A stretch of DNA of 64,000 bases from Rhizobium sp. WYJ-E13 (GTDB lineage: Bacteria; Pseudomonadota; Alphaproteobacteria; Rhizobiales; Rhizobiaceae), in the NCBI RefSeq assembly GCF_018987265.1, contig NZ_CP076854.1, positions 744,001 through 808,000 on the forward strand, written 5' to 3'. Shown here one piece after another: positions 18,258-27,069 of this stretch. Numbering within the stretch: position 1 is the stretch's first letter; every line of letters starts with the position of its first letter. The translations under genes were made by a program, and so were the position numbers. Below the pieces are notes generated by a model. It was given only the letters and a program-made list of their open reading frames with translations, was not told the origin of the DNA and searched no databases.

Positions 18258-20591
18258 TCAGATAGAAAATGTAATCGTATGTTCTCCTGCGCCGAGCTTG
18301 ATCTCCTCACCTTGCTCGATCAGGGTGCCATCTGCCTTCAATGACTTGCGGTCGCCTTTGCCCTGCAGACGCGCTGTCACGCCTTGCGGCAGCACGAGAC
18401 GGCATGTGACGGCTCCCTCCTCCAGGGTCCACCCAGCTTCGATACGGCCAAAGTGCGTGTCATGCCAGGCTGCAACCGGCGAGAGAGCAGGCAGGATGGC
18501 GGGATCGAAGACGACTTCCTCGAAGCCCGGCTTGTCTTCCAGCGGCTTGATGCCGGCAACATCTTCGAAGAGCCATTGGCATACCGCGCCATAGGCATAG
18601 TGGTTGTAGCTGTTCATATCGGGATCATAGATCATGCCGTCCTCGGCGAGCGCGTCCCATCGCTCCCAGATCGATGTCGCGCCGCGCTCGACCTGGTAAA
18701 GCCATCCCGGAACCTTCCGGTTGAGGAACATCTTTTCGGCAAGGTCCAGCATGCCGAGCCGGGTCAGTGCCGGCAGCAGGGCGGGAGTGCCGATGAAGCC
18801 TGTGCCGATGACGCCATCGGTCTCTTCGGCCACCCTGCGGAAATAGTCGCGGGCAGCCGGCTCATATTCCGGCGGAACGAGGCCATAGAGGAACGCCAGG
18901 GACCATGAGGTCTGGTCGTTATGCGCAATGCGGCCGGAGGGCGCGAAGAACTCGTGCTTGAACGCGGCCCTGATCTCGTCAGCGCGCTTGTCGAGCCGCG
19001 CGGCCTCGACGTTTTCGCCAAGAATACGAGCGATCTTTGCAGTCAGTTGCGTTGAAATAAAGTGATAAAGGGTCGCGGCGCAATCGTCTGCCACGGTCGG
19101 GCGCGGCTTGCGGTTATCCCCGACCGGCTGGAGCCAGTCGCCGAAGGTGAAGCCATGCGCGCCCCATACGGCGGGCGGGCGGATGATCGGCCCATCCGAG
19201 ATGCCCCAGAGGTAATCGAGCCAGCGCAGCATTGCCGGGAAGCACTCTTCTAGAGCAGCGCTGTCGCCGTAATGCAGGTAAAGCTGCCAGGGGATAATGA
19301 CGATTGCATCGCCCCAACCGGTCGAGCCCGCCCAATCGCCGCGGCCGTCGATCGGGTGCAATCGCGTCGGATCGGGCGAAAAGTGCGAGACCGCGCCGTT
19401 GGCACGCTGGTCGTGGATTACATCGCGGAGATATTTCTTGAGGAAGGATTGGCTATCGGCAAGCCAGCAGGCCGTTCCGGCAAAGACTTGGGCATCGCCC
19501 GTCCAGCCGAGGCGCTCGTCGCGCTGCGGGCAATCGGTCGGCACTTCAATGAAGTTTGAGCGTTGCGACCAGATGGTATTTTCGACGAGCCGGTTGACGG
19601 CCGTAACACCAGAGGTGAAACCACCGGCGCTTGTTGGCACTGAGGTCACCGGCACCATGGTGACCGCGACCAACTCGGTTTGGCCGATCACAGTGATGCG
19701 CGCATAGCGGAATCCAAAAAAGGTAAAGAGCGGCGCATAATCCTCTTCGCCTTGCCCCGAAAGCGTATAGGTCAATTCGGCACGCGCGCTGCGATAATTG
19801 CGGTTGTCGAAGAAGCGGTCAGGGCCGAGCACTTCGGAATGCTCGACGCGCACCTGCGCCCCGGCCGCACCCTTCAGGCGCAGGCGGATATAGGCACCGG
19901 CGTTCTGGCCGAAATCATAGACGGTCCGGCCATCGGCCTCCGTCCAGCTGTCGATCGGTGAGAGAGCGTCCAGTTCTTTAACCGCACCGGTCTCGTGCGG
20001 AACGAGCAAGGCCTTATCGAAGGGAAGGAGATCGACGCCGTGGCTGTCCTGTGGACGGATGCGGGCGTCATAATCCTCGCCAAAATAGATCCCGTTACGC
20101 ACGACAGGAGTGAAGCCGCTCTTCCAGCCGTCATCCGTCTTCAGGAGCAGTTCGCCGCCTGCGCGCAATTCTGCGATTGCCGCTGTCCGGTCACCCCAGC
20201 AGTTGACGATCGGATTGGAAGCCCACATGAGCTGGCTGCGGTACCAGCCATCACCTAGCCAGATCTCGATACGGTTGCCGCCAGGCTGCAGAAGCTGTGC
20301 GACCTCATAGGTCTGATAGGCGATGCGATCATCGTAGCAGGTCCAGCCCGGCGTCAGGAGGTCGCTGCCCACGCGCTTTCCGTTGATGAAGGCGCGGTAG
20401 AGGCCGAGCGCCGAGATGCGCAACGTTGCTTCAGCCGGAACCGCTTCGAGCGTGAATTCACGCGACACGAAGGTGCCGGCCGTCGCCTGCCCACCGTCGC
20501 AGGACGGGGCGATCATCGACGCTGTAAACTGGAAAGCAGAACCGGCAAGCCCGTCTTCCCCGGCGATGCCGTGGGCCGAAACAGTCTTCAT
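18258..20591 (-). CDS. Alpha-L-rhamnosidase (GH78)
   Basis: A 777-residue glycoside hydrolase that removes terminal alpha-L-rhamnose. After N-terminal beta domains comes an (alpha/alpha)6 barrel with the GH78 acidic signature DCPQRDERLGWTGDAQ (residues 353-368; Glu359 is the likely general acid) and the later ATSIWERW motif (Glu643, likely base). A C-terminal beta-sandwich follows. No signal peptide is visible, so it acts in the cytoplasm on imported rhamnosides. It is the first gene of the operon and lies divergent from a LacI regulator. Together with the transporter it makes a rhamnoside-use system, plausibly for plant flavonoid glycosides or pectin fragments (inference). Confidence 0.93.
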   Translation of the reverse strand: MKTVSAHGIAGEDGLAGSAFQFTASMIAPSCDGGQATAGTFVSREFTLEAVPAEATLRISALGLYRAFINGKRVGSDLLTPGWTCYDDRIAYQTYEVAQLLQPGGNRIEIWLGDGWYRSQLMWASNPIVNCWGDRTAAIAELRAGGELLLKTDDGWKSGFTPVVRNGIYFGEDYDARIRPQDSHGVDLLPFDKALLVPHETGAVKELDALSPIDSWTEADGRTVYDFGQNAGAYIRLRLKGAAGAQVRVEHSEVLGPDRFFDNRNYRSARAELTYTLSGQGEEDYAPLFTFFGFRYARITVIGQTELVAVTMVPVTSVPTSAGGFTSGVTAVNRLVENTIWSQRSNFIEVPTDCPQRDERLGWTGDAQVFAGTACWLADSQSFLKKYLRDVIHDQRANGAVSHFSPDPTRLHPIDGRGDWAGSTGWGDAIVIIPWQLYLHYGDSAALEECFPAMLRWLDYLWGISDGPIIRPPAVWGAHGFTFGDWLQPVGDNRKPRPTVADDCAATLYHFISTQLTAKIARILGENVEAARLDKRADEIRAAFKHEFFAPSGRIAHNDQTSWSLAFLYGLVPPEYEPAARDYFRRVAEETDGVIGTGFIGTPALLPALTRLGMLDLAEKMFLNRKVPGWLYQVERGATSIWERWDALAEDGMIYDPDMNSYNHYAYGAVCQWLFEDVAGIKPLEDKPGFEEVVFDPAILPALSPVAAWHDTHFGRIEAGWTLEEGAVTCRLVLPQGVTARLQGKGDRKSLKADGTLIEQGEEIKLGAGEHTITFSI

Positions 20592-20669
20592 TTAGAACCT
20601 CCTCAACCGCCAATTCCTCCGGCGGCCACCTGTGTGTATCGTTCTATGTATATCATTCTACACTATCGA

Positions 20670-20699
20670 TTGCCGCGCAAGAGGTTTTGTGCCTATAAT
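20670..20699 (+). promoter_or_regulatory. Probable promoter of the LacI gene with upstream repeats
   Basis: TTGCCG (20670-20675) and a consensus TATAAT (20694-20699) are spaced 18 bp apart and point toward the LacI gene. Just upstream, TATCGTTCTA (20637-20646) and TATCATTCTA (20651-20660) form a direct repeat with a 14-bp period in the divergent region. This could be the regulator's binding site. Confidence 0.5.
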
Positions 20700-20731
20700 T
20701 TTCACGACACCTGAGAGTGAGGCAATTTGGA

Positions 20732-21751
20732 ATGAAAAATCAGACCGTTAACGCGATGAGGGACAGGGTCACGATCCGTGATGTGGCGCAGGACGCTGGC
20801 GTCTCCATCGCTGCGGTATCGAAGGTACTGCGCAATGCCTACGGCGTCAGCGAAATCCTGCGAACGAAGGTGGAGATCTCGATCGAAAAGCTGAATTACC
20901 GACCTTCCGTCGCAGCGCGCGCCATGCGCGGCCGCACGCAGACGGTTGGTGTGTTGGTCATCGAATTGTCGAACCCGTTCCTGGCGGGCGTCATCGAAGA
21001 GGCCAACGCAACCCTTTCGGAAAGCGGTTTCAAGGCGTTGATCGGGATTGGCCGTTCCACAAGCCCGATCGAGGCCTCGATGATCGAATCAATGATCGAT
21101 AATCGCATGGATGGCGTGCTGATCATTGCACCGCGCATATCAGGCAAGGTGCTGGAGCGCTATGCGCGCCAGATTCCGCTCGTCGTCATTGCCCATCACG
21201 AGCCGCACGCCCAGACCTACGACACGGTCAATTCCGATGATCGCAGGGGCGCTCACTTGGCAGTCGAGGCTGCATTGCGGTCCGGCTACCGAGACATTGC
21301 GATGCTCGGCTATGATCTTGCCGATTCACCGCCGACCATCGTCGCCCTCCAGCGCGAGAAGGGTTATCTTGACGGCATGCAGGCGGCGGGTCTGGAGGCT
21401 CGCATCATCCGACTGCCGCTGGTGGGGACCGACCGTCGCGCTGCGATCAATGATTTCCTGGCCTTGAAGGATCGTCCGCGTGCAGTCTTCGTCTGGTCCG
21501 ATCTCGATGCCGTGCCGCTCATCAATGCCGCGCGCATGAGCGGCATACGGGTTCCGGAGGACCTTGCGATTATCGGCTACGACAATTCGCCGATGGCGGC
21601 CATACCGCTTGTCGGCCTGACCAGCGTGGACCAGAACGCCGCCCGGCTTGGCAGTACTGCAGCCGAGACGCTGCTTGGCAGGATTGATGGCCGCGAGGAG
21701 GCTCGGCATCTGCTGATCGAGCCGCATGTGGAAATGCGCGGAAGCACCTAA
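20732..21751 (+). CDS. LacI-family transcriptional regulator of the rhamnoside operon
   Basis: A regulator of about 339 residues. The helix-turn-helix (VTIRDVAQDAGVSIAAVSKVLRN) and hinge (YRPSVAARAM) are at the N-terminus. A ligand-binding domain follows, with VGVLVIELSNPFLAGV and the DLAIIGYDNSPMAA segment. The ATG at 20732 has GAGG 9 bases upstream; an in-frame GTG at 20717 is an alternative. It diverges from the rhamnosidase/ABC operon, whose promoter shares the 125-bp gap, and is the probable local repressor. Confidence 0.88.
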   Translation: MKNQTVNAMRDRVTIRDVAQDAGVSIAAVSKVLRNAYGVSEILRTKVEISIEKLNYRPSVAARAMRGRTQTVGVLVIELSNPFLAGVIEEANATLSESGFKALIGIGRSTSPIEASMIESMIDNRMDGVLIIAPRISGKVLERYARQIPLVVIAHHEPHAQTYDTVNSDDRRGAHLAVEAALRSGYRDIAMLGYDLADSPPTIVALQREKGYLDGMQAAGLEARIIRLPLVGTDRRAAINDFLALKDRPRAVFVWSDLDAVPLINAARMSGIRVPEDLAIIGYDNSPMAAIPLVGLTSVDQNAARLGSTAAETLLGRIDGREEARHLLIEPHVEMRGST

Positions 21752-22108
21752 CGGGGATGTGGCCTTCTGGAAATCCACAGATCATGCGGCGGCAAAGAAT
21801 GCCCTGAGCACATCTTTCCACTCTATCATATCGGCGACGCTATACTGGTTTTTCACAAACATCGGCCACTGACTGGTTCGGCATGTCGCCGCGCTGGCGC
21901 AGTGCGGTCGCAAGCGATCCTCTGATCGTTTCACCTAAGGCTGCCTTCGATTACGTCATTCGCGCAGAACGAATGTCGAAAGATGCCAGCCGAAGCGAAG
22001 AGCTTCTGCCAGCCGAAAGACGCCGCGCGTGTCCGCAGACTGCTAAATAACAGCGCCGCCGCAAGATGTCGGCGGCTATTCCGGCCCACTATTTTGGAAA
22101 GGGACATC
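21752..22108. other. Intergenic region with a GC hairpin
   Basis: No supported gene is seen in these 357 bp. A perfect 7-bp stem (GCCGCCG at 22055-22061, CGGCGGC at 22070-22076, 8-base loop) lies shortly before the small gene at 22109. It may belong to that gene's leader or end an upstream transcript. Confidence 0.4.
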
Positions 22109-22303
22109 ATGGAAGAGTTGCGGAGTCTGACAGTTTCCGATGATCGGGTTGACGATTGCCGCGAGGCTATCGGACCGGATCTGCAGGATCTGATCGAGGC
22201 GACTGTCGCCTCCGGTTTTACGATCGAGGAAACATTGATCGCGATTAGCGAACTGGTGGCGGAGGACTTCGCCTCCGCGGTGAAGCTTCCGAGCGTTCAC
22301 TGA
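22109..22303 (+). CDS. Small hypothetical protein, 64 residues
   Basis: An acidic, helical small protein (MEELRSLTVSDDRVDDCREAIG...). GGAAAGGG lies upstream of the ATG at 22109; the same frame opens earlier, but that part has no ribosome site and an unlike composition. Its alternating hydrophobic and acidic pattern suggests a helical bundle or protein-protein role. No family was recognised, and it stands alone. Confidence 0.55.
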   Translation: MEELRSLTVSDDRVDDCREAIGPDLQDLIEATVASGFTIEETLIAISELVAEDFASAVKLPSVH

Positions 22304-22367
22304 GGGGGAAGATGGTTGCAAGTGCATCAGATCAGCCAGATCCGAGAGGCGCTGAAGGTTCGATCGC

Positions 22368-23636
22368 TCAAGCCCGCGATGCGCGTTCACTAGGTTGTGC
22401 ATCATGAAGGCCGCCTACTTTTTCCTCTCCATCGAGAGCGTTTTGCATTTCCTCGAGAACTCGAATGAGCTGTGAGGTCGCCGGCGCTGTATCGTCCGAG
22501 GAGGCGGCGTCGGAAGCAATATTGACGCGTGTTTTCTGGCCTGTGCGCGATGGCACCGGTAGCAGGCTCACGATGAGTGAGGCGAAGAACTTCTTTCGGC
22601 GTTCGGCGACTTCCGCCAGCAGGAAGCAAAGAATGAAGCAGGCGACGAGCAGCGTAGCGGCCAGCGGAACGCGCTCCTCCACTGGATGCAGGAAGGACGC
22701 AAACATGAGGATGAGCGGCTGGTGGACAAGATAGAGCGTGAAACTGCCGCCAGCCAGCCATCTGATCGCCGGGCCTGTCTTCTCGAACAATACCGGAGCC
22801 TGGTAAAGCAACGATGCCGCGCCGACGAGGTGCAGGACCACGGCAACGCCAATCAGATTGAAGTACACGAAATTGATCACTTCCTGAGACAGTGACCAGG
22901 TCTCGTACATGTTGGTCGCAGTGCGATCGGCGAAAAATTTCAGGCTGAAGAACAGCAAAAGCGATGCGACGATCATCGCGATGGAGATGGGGCGCCGAAA
23001 TGGCGGACGTTCGATGACGCATTTCATCGTCAACCAGCCCATGAGCCACAGCGGCATATACATCAGGATTTTCGGGCCGGCGACCGCGGCCCAGAGGCAC
23101 AGCAAAGGTATTTTCGCGTGCCGCGGCGAAAAGGCAACCAGCCCGAAAAACAGGTAGTATTGAACTTCGAAACCCAACGACCAGTATGGTTCGCCACTGC
23201 CAAAAACGGCATGTGCGAACCACAATTGGTTGGTGAAGGTCACATAAGCCAGTGCCGCTTCGACTGATACCTGAGTGAAAAATCCGGTGTTGATGACATC
23301 ATAGTAAGAGGCATTGACGTGCATTCCGATGCTGTCGGCCGCGAAGATCACCGCAATCGCCAGCAGAGCAACAGGCATTATTCGAGCAAGGCGGGCGACG
23401 AGGTATGCGCGCCATTCCTTTTCGCTCACCCGTCCGACATAGCTGATGACGAACCCCGAGAGAACGAAGAAGACCGCCACAGCCTCCCGTCCCCAACCCA
23501 GAGGTCCGATCCTGATCGTGGGGAGCAGGAAAACATGCGCATGGGAGAGAAATACGACGACGGCTGCGCTTAGTCGCAGCAGGTCAAGATAGATGGAAAG
23601 ATTGCCATCAATCTTCCTGCCTTCGATCGCGCTCAT
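22368..23636 (-). CDS. Acyltransferase 3 family membrane protein (OafA-like)
   Basis: An integral membrane O-acyltransferase of about 422 residues with some ten hydrophobic helices. The acyltransferase-3 hallmarks are present: YLDLLRLSAAVVVFLSHAHVF with the catalytic-type His near residue 33, and GREAVAVFFVLSGFVISY. Such proteins transfer acetyl or succinyl groups to polysaccharide units at the inner membrane. The ATG at 23636 has a GCGGGA-type site; the longer frame would begin with TTG. The C-terminal 60 residues are hydrophilic and variable. Its closeness to the polysaccharide genes suggests EPS decoration (inference). Confidence 0.85.
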   Translation of the reverse strand: MSAIEGRKIDGNLSIYLDLLRLSAAVVVFLSHAHVFLLPTIRIGPLGWGREAVAVFFVLSGFVISYVGRVSEKEWRAYLVARLARIMPVALLAIAVIFAADSIGMHVNASYYDVINTGFFTQVSVEAALAYVTFTNQLWFAHAVFGSGEPYWSLGFEVQYYLFFGLVAFSPRHAKIPLLCLWAAVAGPKILMYMPLWLMGWLTMKCVIERPPFRRPISIAMIVASLLLFFSLKFFADRTATNMYETWSLSQEVINFVYFNLIGVAVVLHLVGAASLLYQAPVLFEKTGPAIRWLAGGSFTLYLVHQPLILMFASFLHPVEERVPLAATLLVACFILCFLLAEVAERRKKFFASLIVSLLPVPSRTGQKTRVNIASDAASSDDTAPATSQLIRVLEEMQNALDGEEKVGGLHDAQPSERASRA

Positions 23637-23828
23637 GACTGATTTCCCGCCGGATGACAAAGCGTGTGTTCAATTGAAACCGCTTTGTTCAGAACTGATT
23701 TCTGCGCTGATGCGCGCGGCGGCATTCGACCAAGCAAACTTTTAAAAGTGTTTACTGAATAAGATCAAATTTTGAGAAGCGGCCGATATGGGGAGAAATG
23801 TCGCGTGCGGCGAGCGTTGGTCCGTTCG

Positions 23829-24458
23829 CTACAGTCGTCTTGCCCAAGCTACCGTATAGTCGGACAGTCGCCGCAAATGGTCGCCGACGGAATATCCGGA
23901 GATCTTCTTTCGCGGCTTGAGATCGTGGTCGCCATCTTCCAGCCAGAGCAGATCAATCTCACCTGAGAGCGTATAGGATTCGACCTCTTCCCTCGATCCG
24001 AAGGGATCACGCGTTCCCTGGCAGATCAGTGTGGGCATGTGCAGGCTTTCCAGATGCGCGGTGCGAAGTTGGTCCGGCTTTCCCGGTGGGTGAAACGGAT
24101 ATCCGAGGCAAACCAGGCCCCGGGCTTTTTTCGCCGCGAAACTCTCATCAGCGATCATGCTTGCAACGCGGCCTCCCATCGACTTGCCACCGATGATGAG
24201 TTTGCCGGCGTTTAGTTCGCTGATCGCCGTGCGATATTCATCGAGCAGGTGGTCGGCACGCGGGGGAGGCTTGACCGCTCCGGTCAGGCGACGCTGCGCC
24301 ATATAGGCGAACTCGAAGCGCGCTACCCGGAAGCCGCCGTCTGCGAGTGCTTTCGATAGATCCGTCATCGACGCGGAATCCATCGCCCCACCGGCGCCAT
24401 GAGCCAGGAGGATTGTGAAGGTGGCCGTTTCCGGCCCTGTGATCAAAAAGCTGGTCAT
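23829..24458 (-). CDS. Alpha/beta hydrolase (KANL3/Tex30-like)
   Basis: A 209-residue cytoplasmic alpha/beta-hydrolase. The nucleophile elbow is GKSMGG (Ser93), with Asp151 (GTRDPFG) and His178 (DGDHDLKP) completing a triad. The oxyanion loop LAHGAGGAMDS is at the N-terminus. The length fits the predicted dienelactone-hydrolase-like group. Its ATG overlaps the stop of the upstream methyltransferase (ATGA), so the pair is cotranslated. The substrate is unknown. Confidence 0.82.
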   Translation of the reverse strand: MTSFLITGPETATFTILLAHGAGGAMDSASMTDLSKALADGGFRVARFEFAYMAQRRLTGAVKPPPRADHLLDEYRTAISELNAGKLIIGGKSMGGRVASMIADESFAAKKARGLVCLGYPFHPPGKPDQLRTAHLESLHMPTLICQGTRDPFGSREEVESYTLSGEIDLLWLEDGDHDLKPRKKISGYSVGDHLRRLSDYTVAWARRL

Positions 24459-25084
24459 CCGTCAGGCTTGGTCGCGAATACCACCATTGATTTTGCAAAA
24501 GCCGGCACGCGGCCCGTCCGGACGATCTTTATCTGCCCGAACCCTGTATCTGCAAGGAGTTCGTAGATAGTCTTTGCGGACCAAAACTTTATATGTCCAT
24601 GCTCCCGAAGAGCCATGAAATGCTGGTCCATCATTCCGGTTGCCGCGAGAGCAAGGTTCTTCCAATAGCCGTGAAACGGGGTCGATAGGACGAATAGACC
24701 TCCGGGACGGAGGAGGTCGAAGGCGGTTCTGGCAAAGGTATGAGGACGATAAAGATGTTCAATTACTTCGAGTGACAAAACCGCATCCCATGTACCGTAC
24801 TTGTCGGCAAGCGGATCATAAGCAGATGCGTTTTCCACCGGAAGCATCGGGTACTTCGCTCTTGCCTGGCTGATGCCGTTTATCGACGGATCGATACCAA
24901 AGACCTTGAAGCCACTATCGGATAGGCGCTGTAGTACATCGCCGGTGCCAACTCCGATCTCGAAAATCGTGCGAATGGATGTGTTGCGTTCTAACTCTTG
25001 AACGACGGCGGGATAGATATAATCCTGCGCCAAATTCGGGTTTTCGTGGATGTAATCGTCAGCATTATCATCTGCGCTACGCAA
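24455..25084 (-). CDS. SAM-dependent methyltransferase (UbiG/class I type)
   Basis: A 209-residue class I methyltransferase. Motif I is FEIGVGTGDVLQRL (near residue 43), the acidic loop is FGIDPS, and the post-motif region LSLEVIEHLYRP and LLRPGGLFVLSTPFHGYWKN is typical of the family. A close paralogue lies at 62161-62793, sharing FHGYWKNLAL, DHGHIKFWS-like and LLADTGF-like blocks. The two copies bracket the polysaccharide locus. Coupled to the downstream hydrolase. The methyl acceptor is unknown; a glycan or lipid-linked sugar is possible. Confidence 0.85.
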   Translation of the reverse strand: MRSADDNADDYIHENPNLAQDYIYPAVVQELERNTSIRTIFEIGVGTGDVLQRLSDSGFKVFGIDPSINGISQARAKYPMLPVENASAYDPLADKYGTWDAVLSLEVIEHLYRPHTFARTAFDLLRPGGLFVLSTPFHGYWKNLALAATGMMDQHFMALREHGHIKFWSAKTIYELLADTGFGQIKIVRTGRVPAFAKSMVVFATKPDG

Positions 25085-25664
25085 GGAGAGTACCCCGCAT
25101 ATCTCGACTACATTATGTATTAGATATATGGAAATTAATGAAAGTAAAGGGCGGGGGCAGTAAGAAAGAAGGTAACGCTGGATTTATCTCGTGCGGTTAC
25201 TGCTGCGGAAGCAATATTCTACCATAGGTAGATGTAAATCTTACGCTAATTCACTAACAGACTGTTCGAACCATCCCGACTTCTCGATCGGCAATTTGAA
25301 TGCTCGGAATATCTGGCACGTAATAGTCTCAGATTGTGGCCAGGGCAATGAAGTCGTAGCGGTGAGTGGCATTATCGGCACCGTGGATCGAACGTAGACG
25401 AGCGTGGATTTCGATGCCGTTCCTTTTTTCGCAGGTCGAATGCATGAGACATCTGGCCTGCGAAGAAAATAGCAGCTTCCGATACGCCTTGTCTTTCAGC
25501 AAGGAGATGCGAAAACTTGGCCAGCGCCGGACCGTGCGCCTTCTTCCGCCTGACATTGCAACGGTTCAGACGCAAAGCCGGTCGGCCGATATCGGTCGTG
25601 TAACGGGCGGCGGGCCTATGCAGACAATGAGCCCCGCCGTCTCCGCTATTGGAGGAACGTATTC
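25085..25664. other. Intergenic region, possible decayed gene
   Basis: A 580-bp gap. On the minus strand, one frame (about 25372-25575) looks coding in its first half and another (about 25329-25556) in its second half, ending HGADNATHRYDFIALATI. This is what a frameshifted remnant would show, but no family is recognised. The A+T-rich 25090-25260 part probably holds the methyltransferase promoter. Confidence 0.35.
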
Positions 25665-26981
25665 CTACTTCTTCTCCGGCTTCTTGCCGATGGCAAAATA
25701 TTCGAAGCCGTGTTTGGTCACGTCGCTCAGCGAATAGATGTTCCTCAGATCAACGATCACAGGAGTCTTCATGATAGTTTTAAGGCGCTTCAGATCAAGC
25801 GCACGGAACTCTTCCCACTCGGTGACGATGACGATTGCATCGGCATCAACGGCGATCTCATAGGGATCCTTCCCGTAAGTGATCGGGCCGAGCATGCTCT
25901 TTGCGGCCTCCATGCCCTCCGGATCGAAAGCATGAACTGCTGCGCCGCCATCGAGCAAAGCCTGAACGATGGTGATCGATGGCGCATCGCGCATGTCGTC
26001 GGTGTTTGGCTTGAAGGTCAGGCCGAGGATGGCGATCTTCTTGCCGCGCACATCGCCGTTGCAGGCGGCGATGACCTTGCGGCCCATAGCGCGCTTACGG
26101 TTGTCATTAATCGCAACCGTCGTTTCGATGAGGCGTATCGGGCTGTCGAAGTCCTGTGCGGTCTTGACGAGCGCGAGCGTATCCTTCGGGAAGCAGGAGC
26201 CACCGTAACCAGGGCCTGCATGCAGGAACTTATCGCCGATGCGCTTATCCATGCCGATGCCCTTGGCAACCTTCTGGACGTCCGCACCGATCTTTTCGGA
26301 GAGGTCAGCGATCTCGTTGATGAAGGTGATCTTCATCGCAAGGAAGGCGTTGGCGGCGTACTTGATGAGCTCCGACGTCCGGCGTTCGCAGAAGTAGAGA
26401 GGCGCTTCATTGAGATAGAGCGGGCGGTATACCTCGCGCATGACCTCGATGGCGCGCGCATCCTCGGTACCGATGACGATGCGATCGGGACGCTTGAAGT
26501 CGGTGATAGCCGCGCCTTCCCGCAGGAACTCCGGATTGGAAACGACAGCAATATCCTTTTCCGGAAACTCTTCGCGGAAGATGCGCTCAATTTCGTCACC
26601 GGTGCCGACCGGGACGGTGGATTTTGTTACAACGACCGTAAATCCCTTGACGGCGGCAGCGATTTCGCGCGCCGCAGCATAGACATAGCTCAGGTCGGCA
26701 TGGCCATCGCCGCGCCGTGATGGCGTGCCAACAGCGATGAAGACGACGTCGGCTTCGCCGACCGAGGGGGCAAGATCTTGTGAGAAATCAAGGCGTCCAG
26801 CTTCGCGGTTCTGCTGAATAATGGCTTCGAGACCAGGCTCAAAAATCGGCACTTCACCGGCTTCCAACGCCGCAATTTTTGCTTCGGACTTGTCGACGCA
26901 AGTCACGTGGTGACCAAAGTCGGCAAAGCAGGCGCCAGAAACGAGGCCGACATAGCCGGAACCAATCATAACGATACGCAT
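25665..26981 (-). CDS. ugd: UDP-glucose 6-dehydrogenase
   Basis: A 438-residue NAD-dependent enzyme oxidising UDP-glucose to UDP-glucuronate. The N-terminal Rossmann motif is IGSGYVGLVSGACFAD. The catalytic Cys lies in GPGYGGSCFPKDTLAL (near residue 260), with a Lys/Asn-rich middle (AANAFLAMKITFINEI) and the C-terminal GLTFKPNTDDMRDAPS block. It corresponds to rhizobial RkpK/Exo5. It follows manC by 84 bp on the same strand. UDP-glucuronate would feed the PssD/PssE-type transferase of the EPS cluster. Confidence 0.95.
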   Translation of the reverse strand: MRIVMIGSGYVGLVSGACFADFGHHVTCVDKSEAKIAALEAGEVPIFEPGLEAIIQQNREAGRLDFSQDLAPSVGEADVVFIAVGTPSRRGDGHADLSYVYAAAREIAAAVKGFTVVVTKSTVPVGTGDEIERIFREEFPEKDIAVVSNPEFLREGAAITDFKRPDRIVIGTEDARAIEVMREVYRPLYLNEAPLYFCERRTSELIKYAANAFLAMKITFINEIADLSEKIGADVQKVAKGIGMDKRIGDKFLHAGPGYGGSCFPKDTLALVKTAQDFDSPIRLIETTVAINDNRKRAMGRKVIAACNGDVRGKKIAILGLTFKPNTDDMRDAPSITIVQALLDGGAAVHAFDPEGMEAAKSMLGPITYGKDPYEIAVDADAIVIVTEWEEFRALDLKRLKTIMKTPVIVDLRNIYSLSDVTKHGFEYFAIGKKPEKK

Positions 26982-27054
26982 GAAGCTATCTCCAAGTTAA
27001 TAACGCCACTTGGGCTATATGCTGCAACGCAACAAATCAAGCCTAAATGGCGTT

Positions 27055-27069
27055 TTAAGGAAATGTTAA
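27055..27069. promoter_or_regulatory. CtrA-type box upstream of ugd
   Basis: TTAA-N7-TTAA (27055-27058 and 27066-27069) matches the core CtrA binding motif. It lies about 75 bp before the ugd ATG and overlaps the manC stop codon. A single site in an A+T-rich gap could be chance. Confidence 0.3.

Noticed and set aside
25710..26720. 336-residue plus-strand frame opposite ugd
   Set aside because: Antisense shadow; the minus-strand product has every UDP-glucose dehydrogenase motif.
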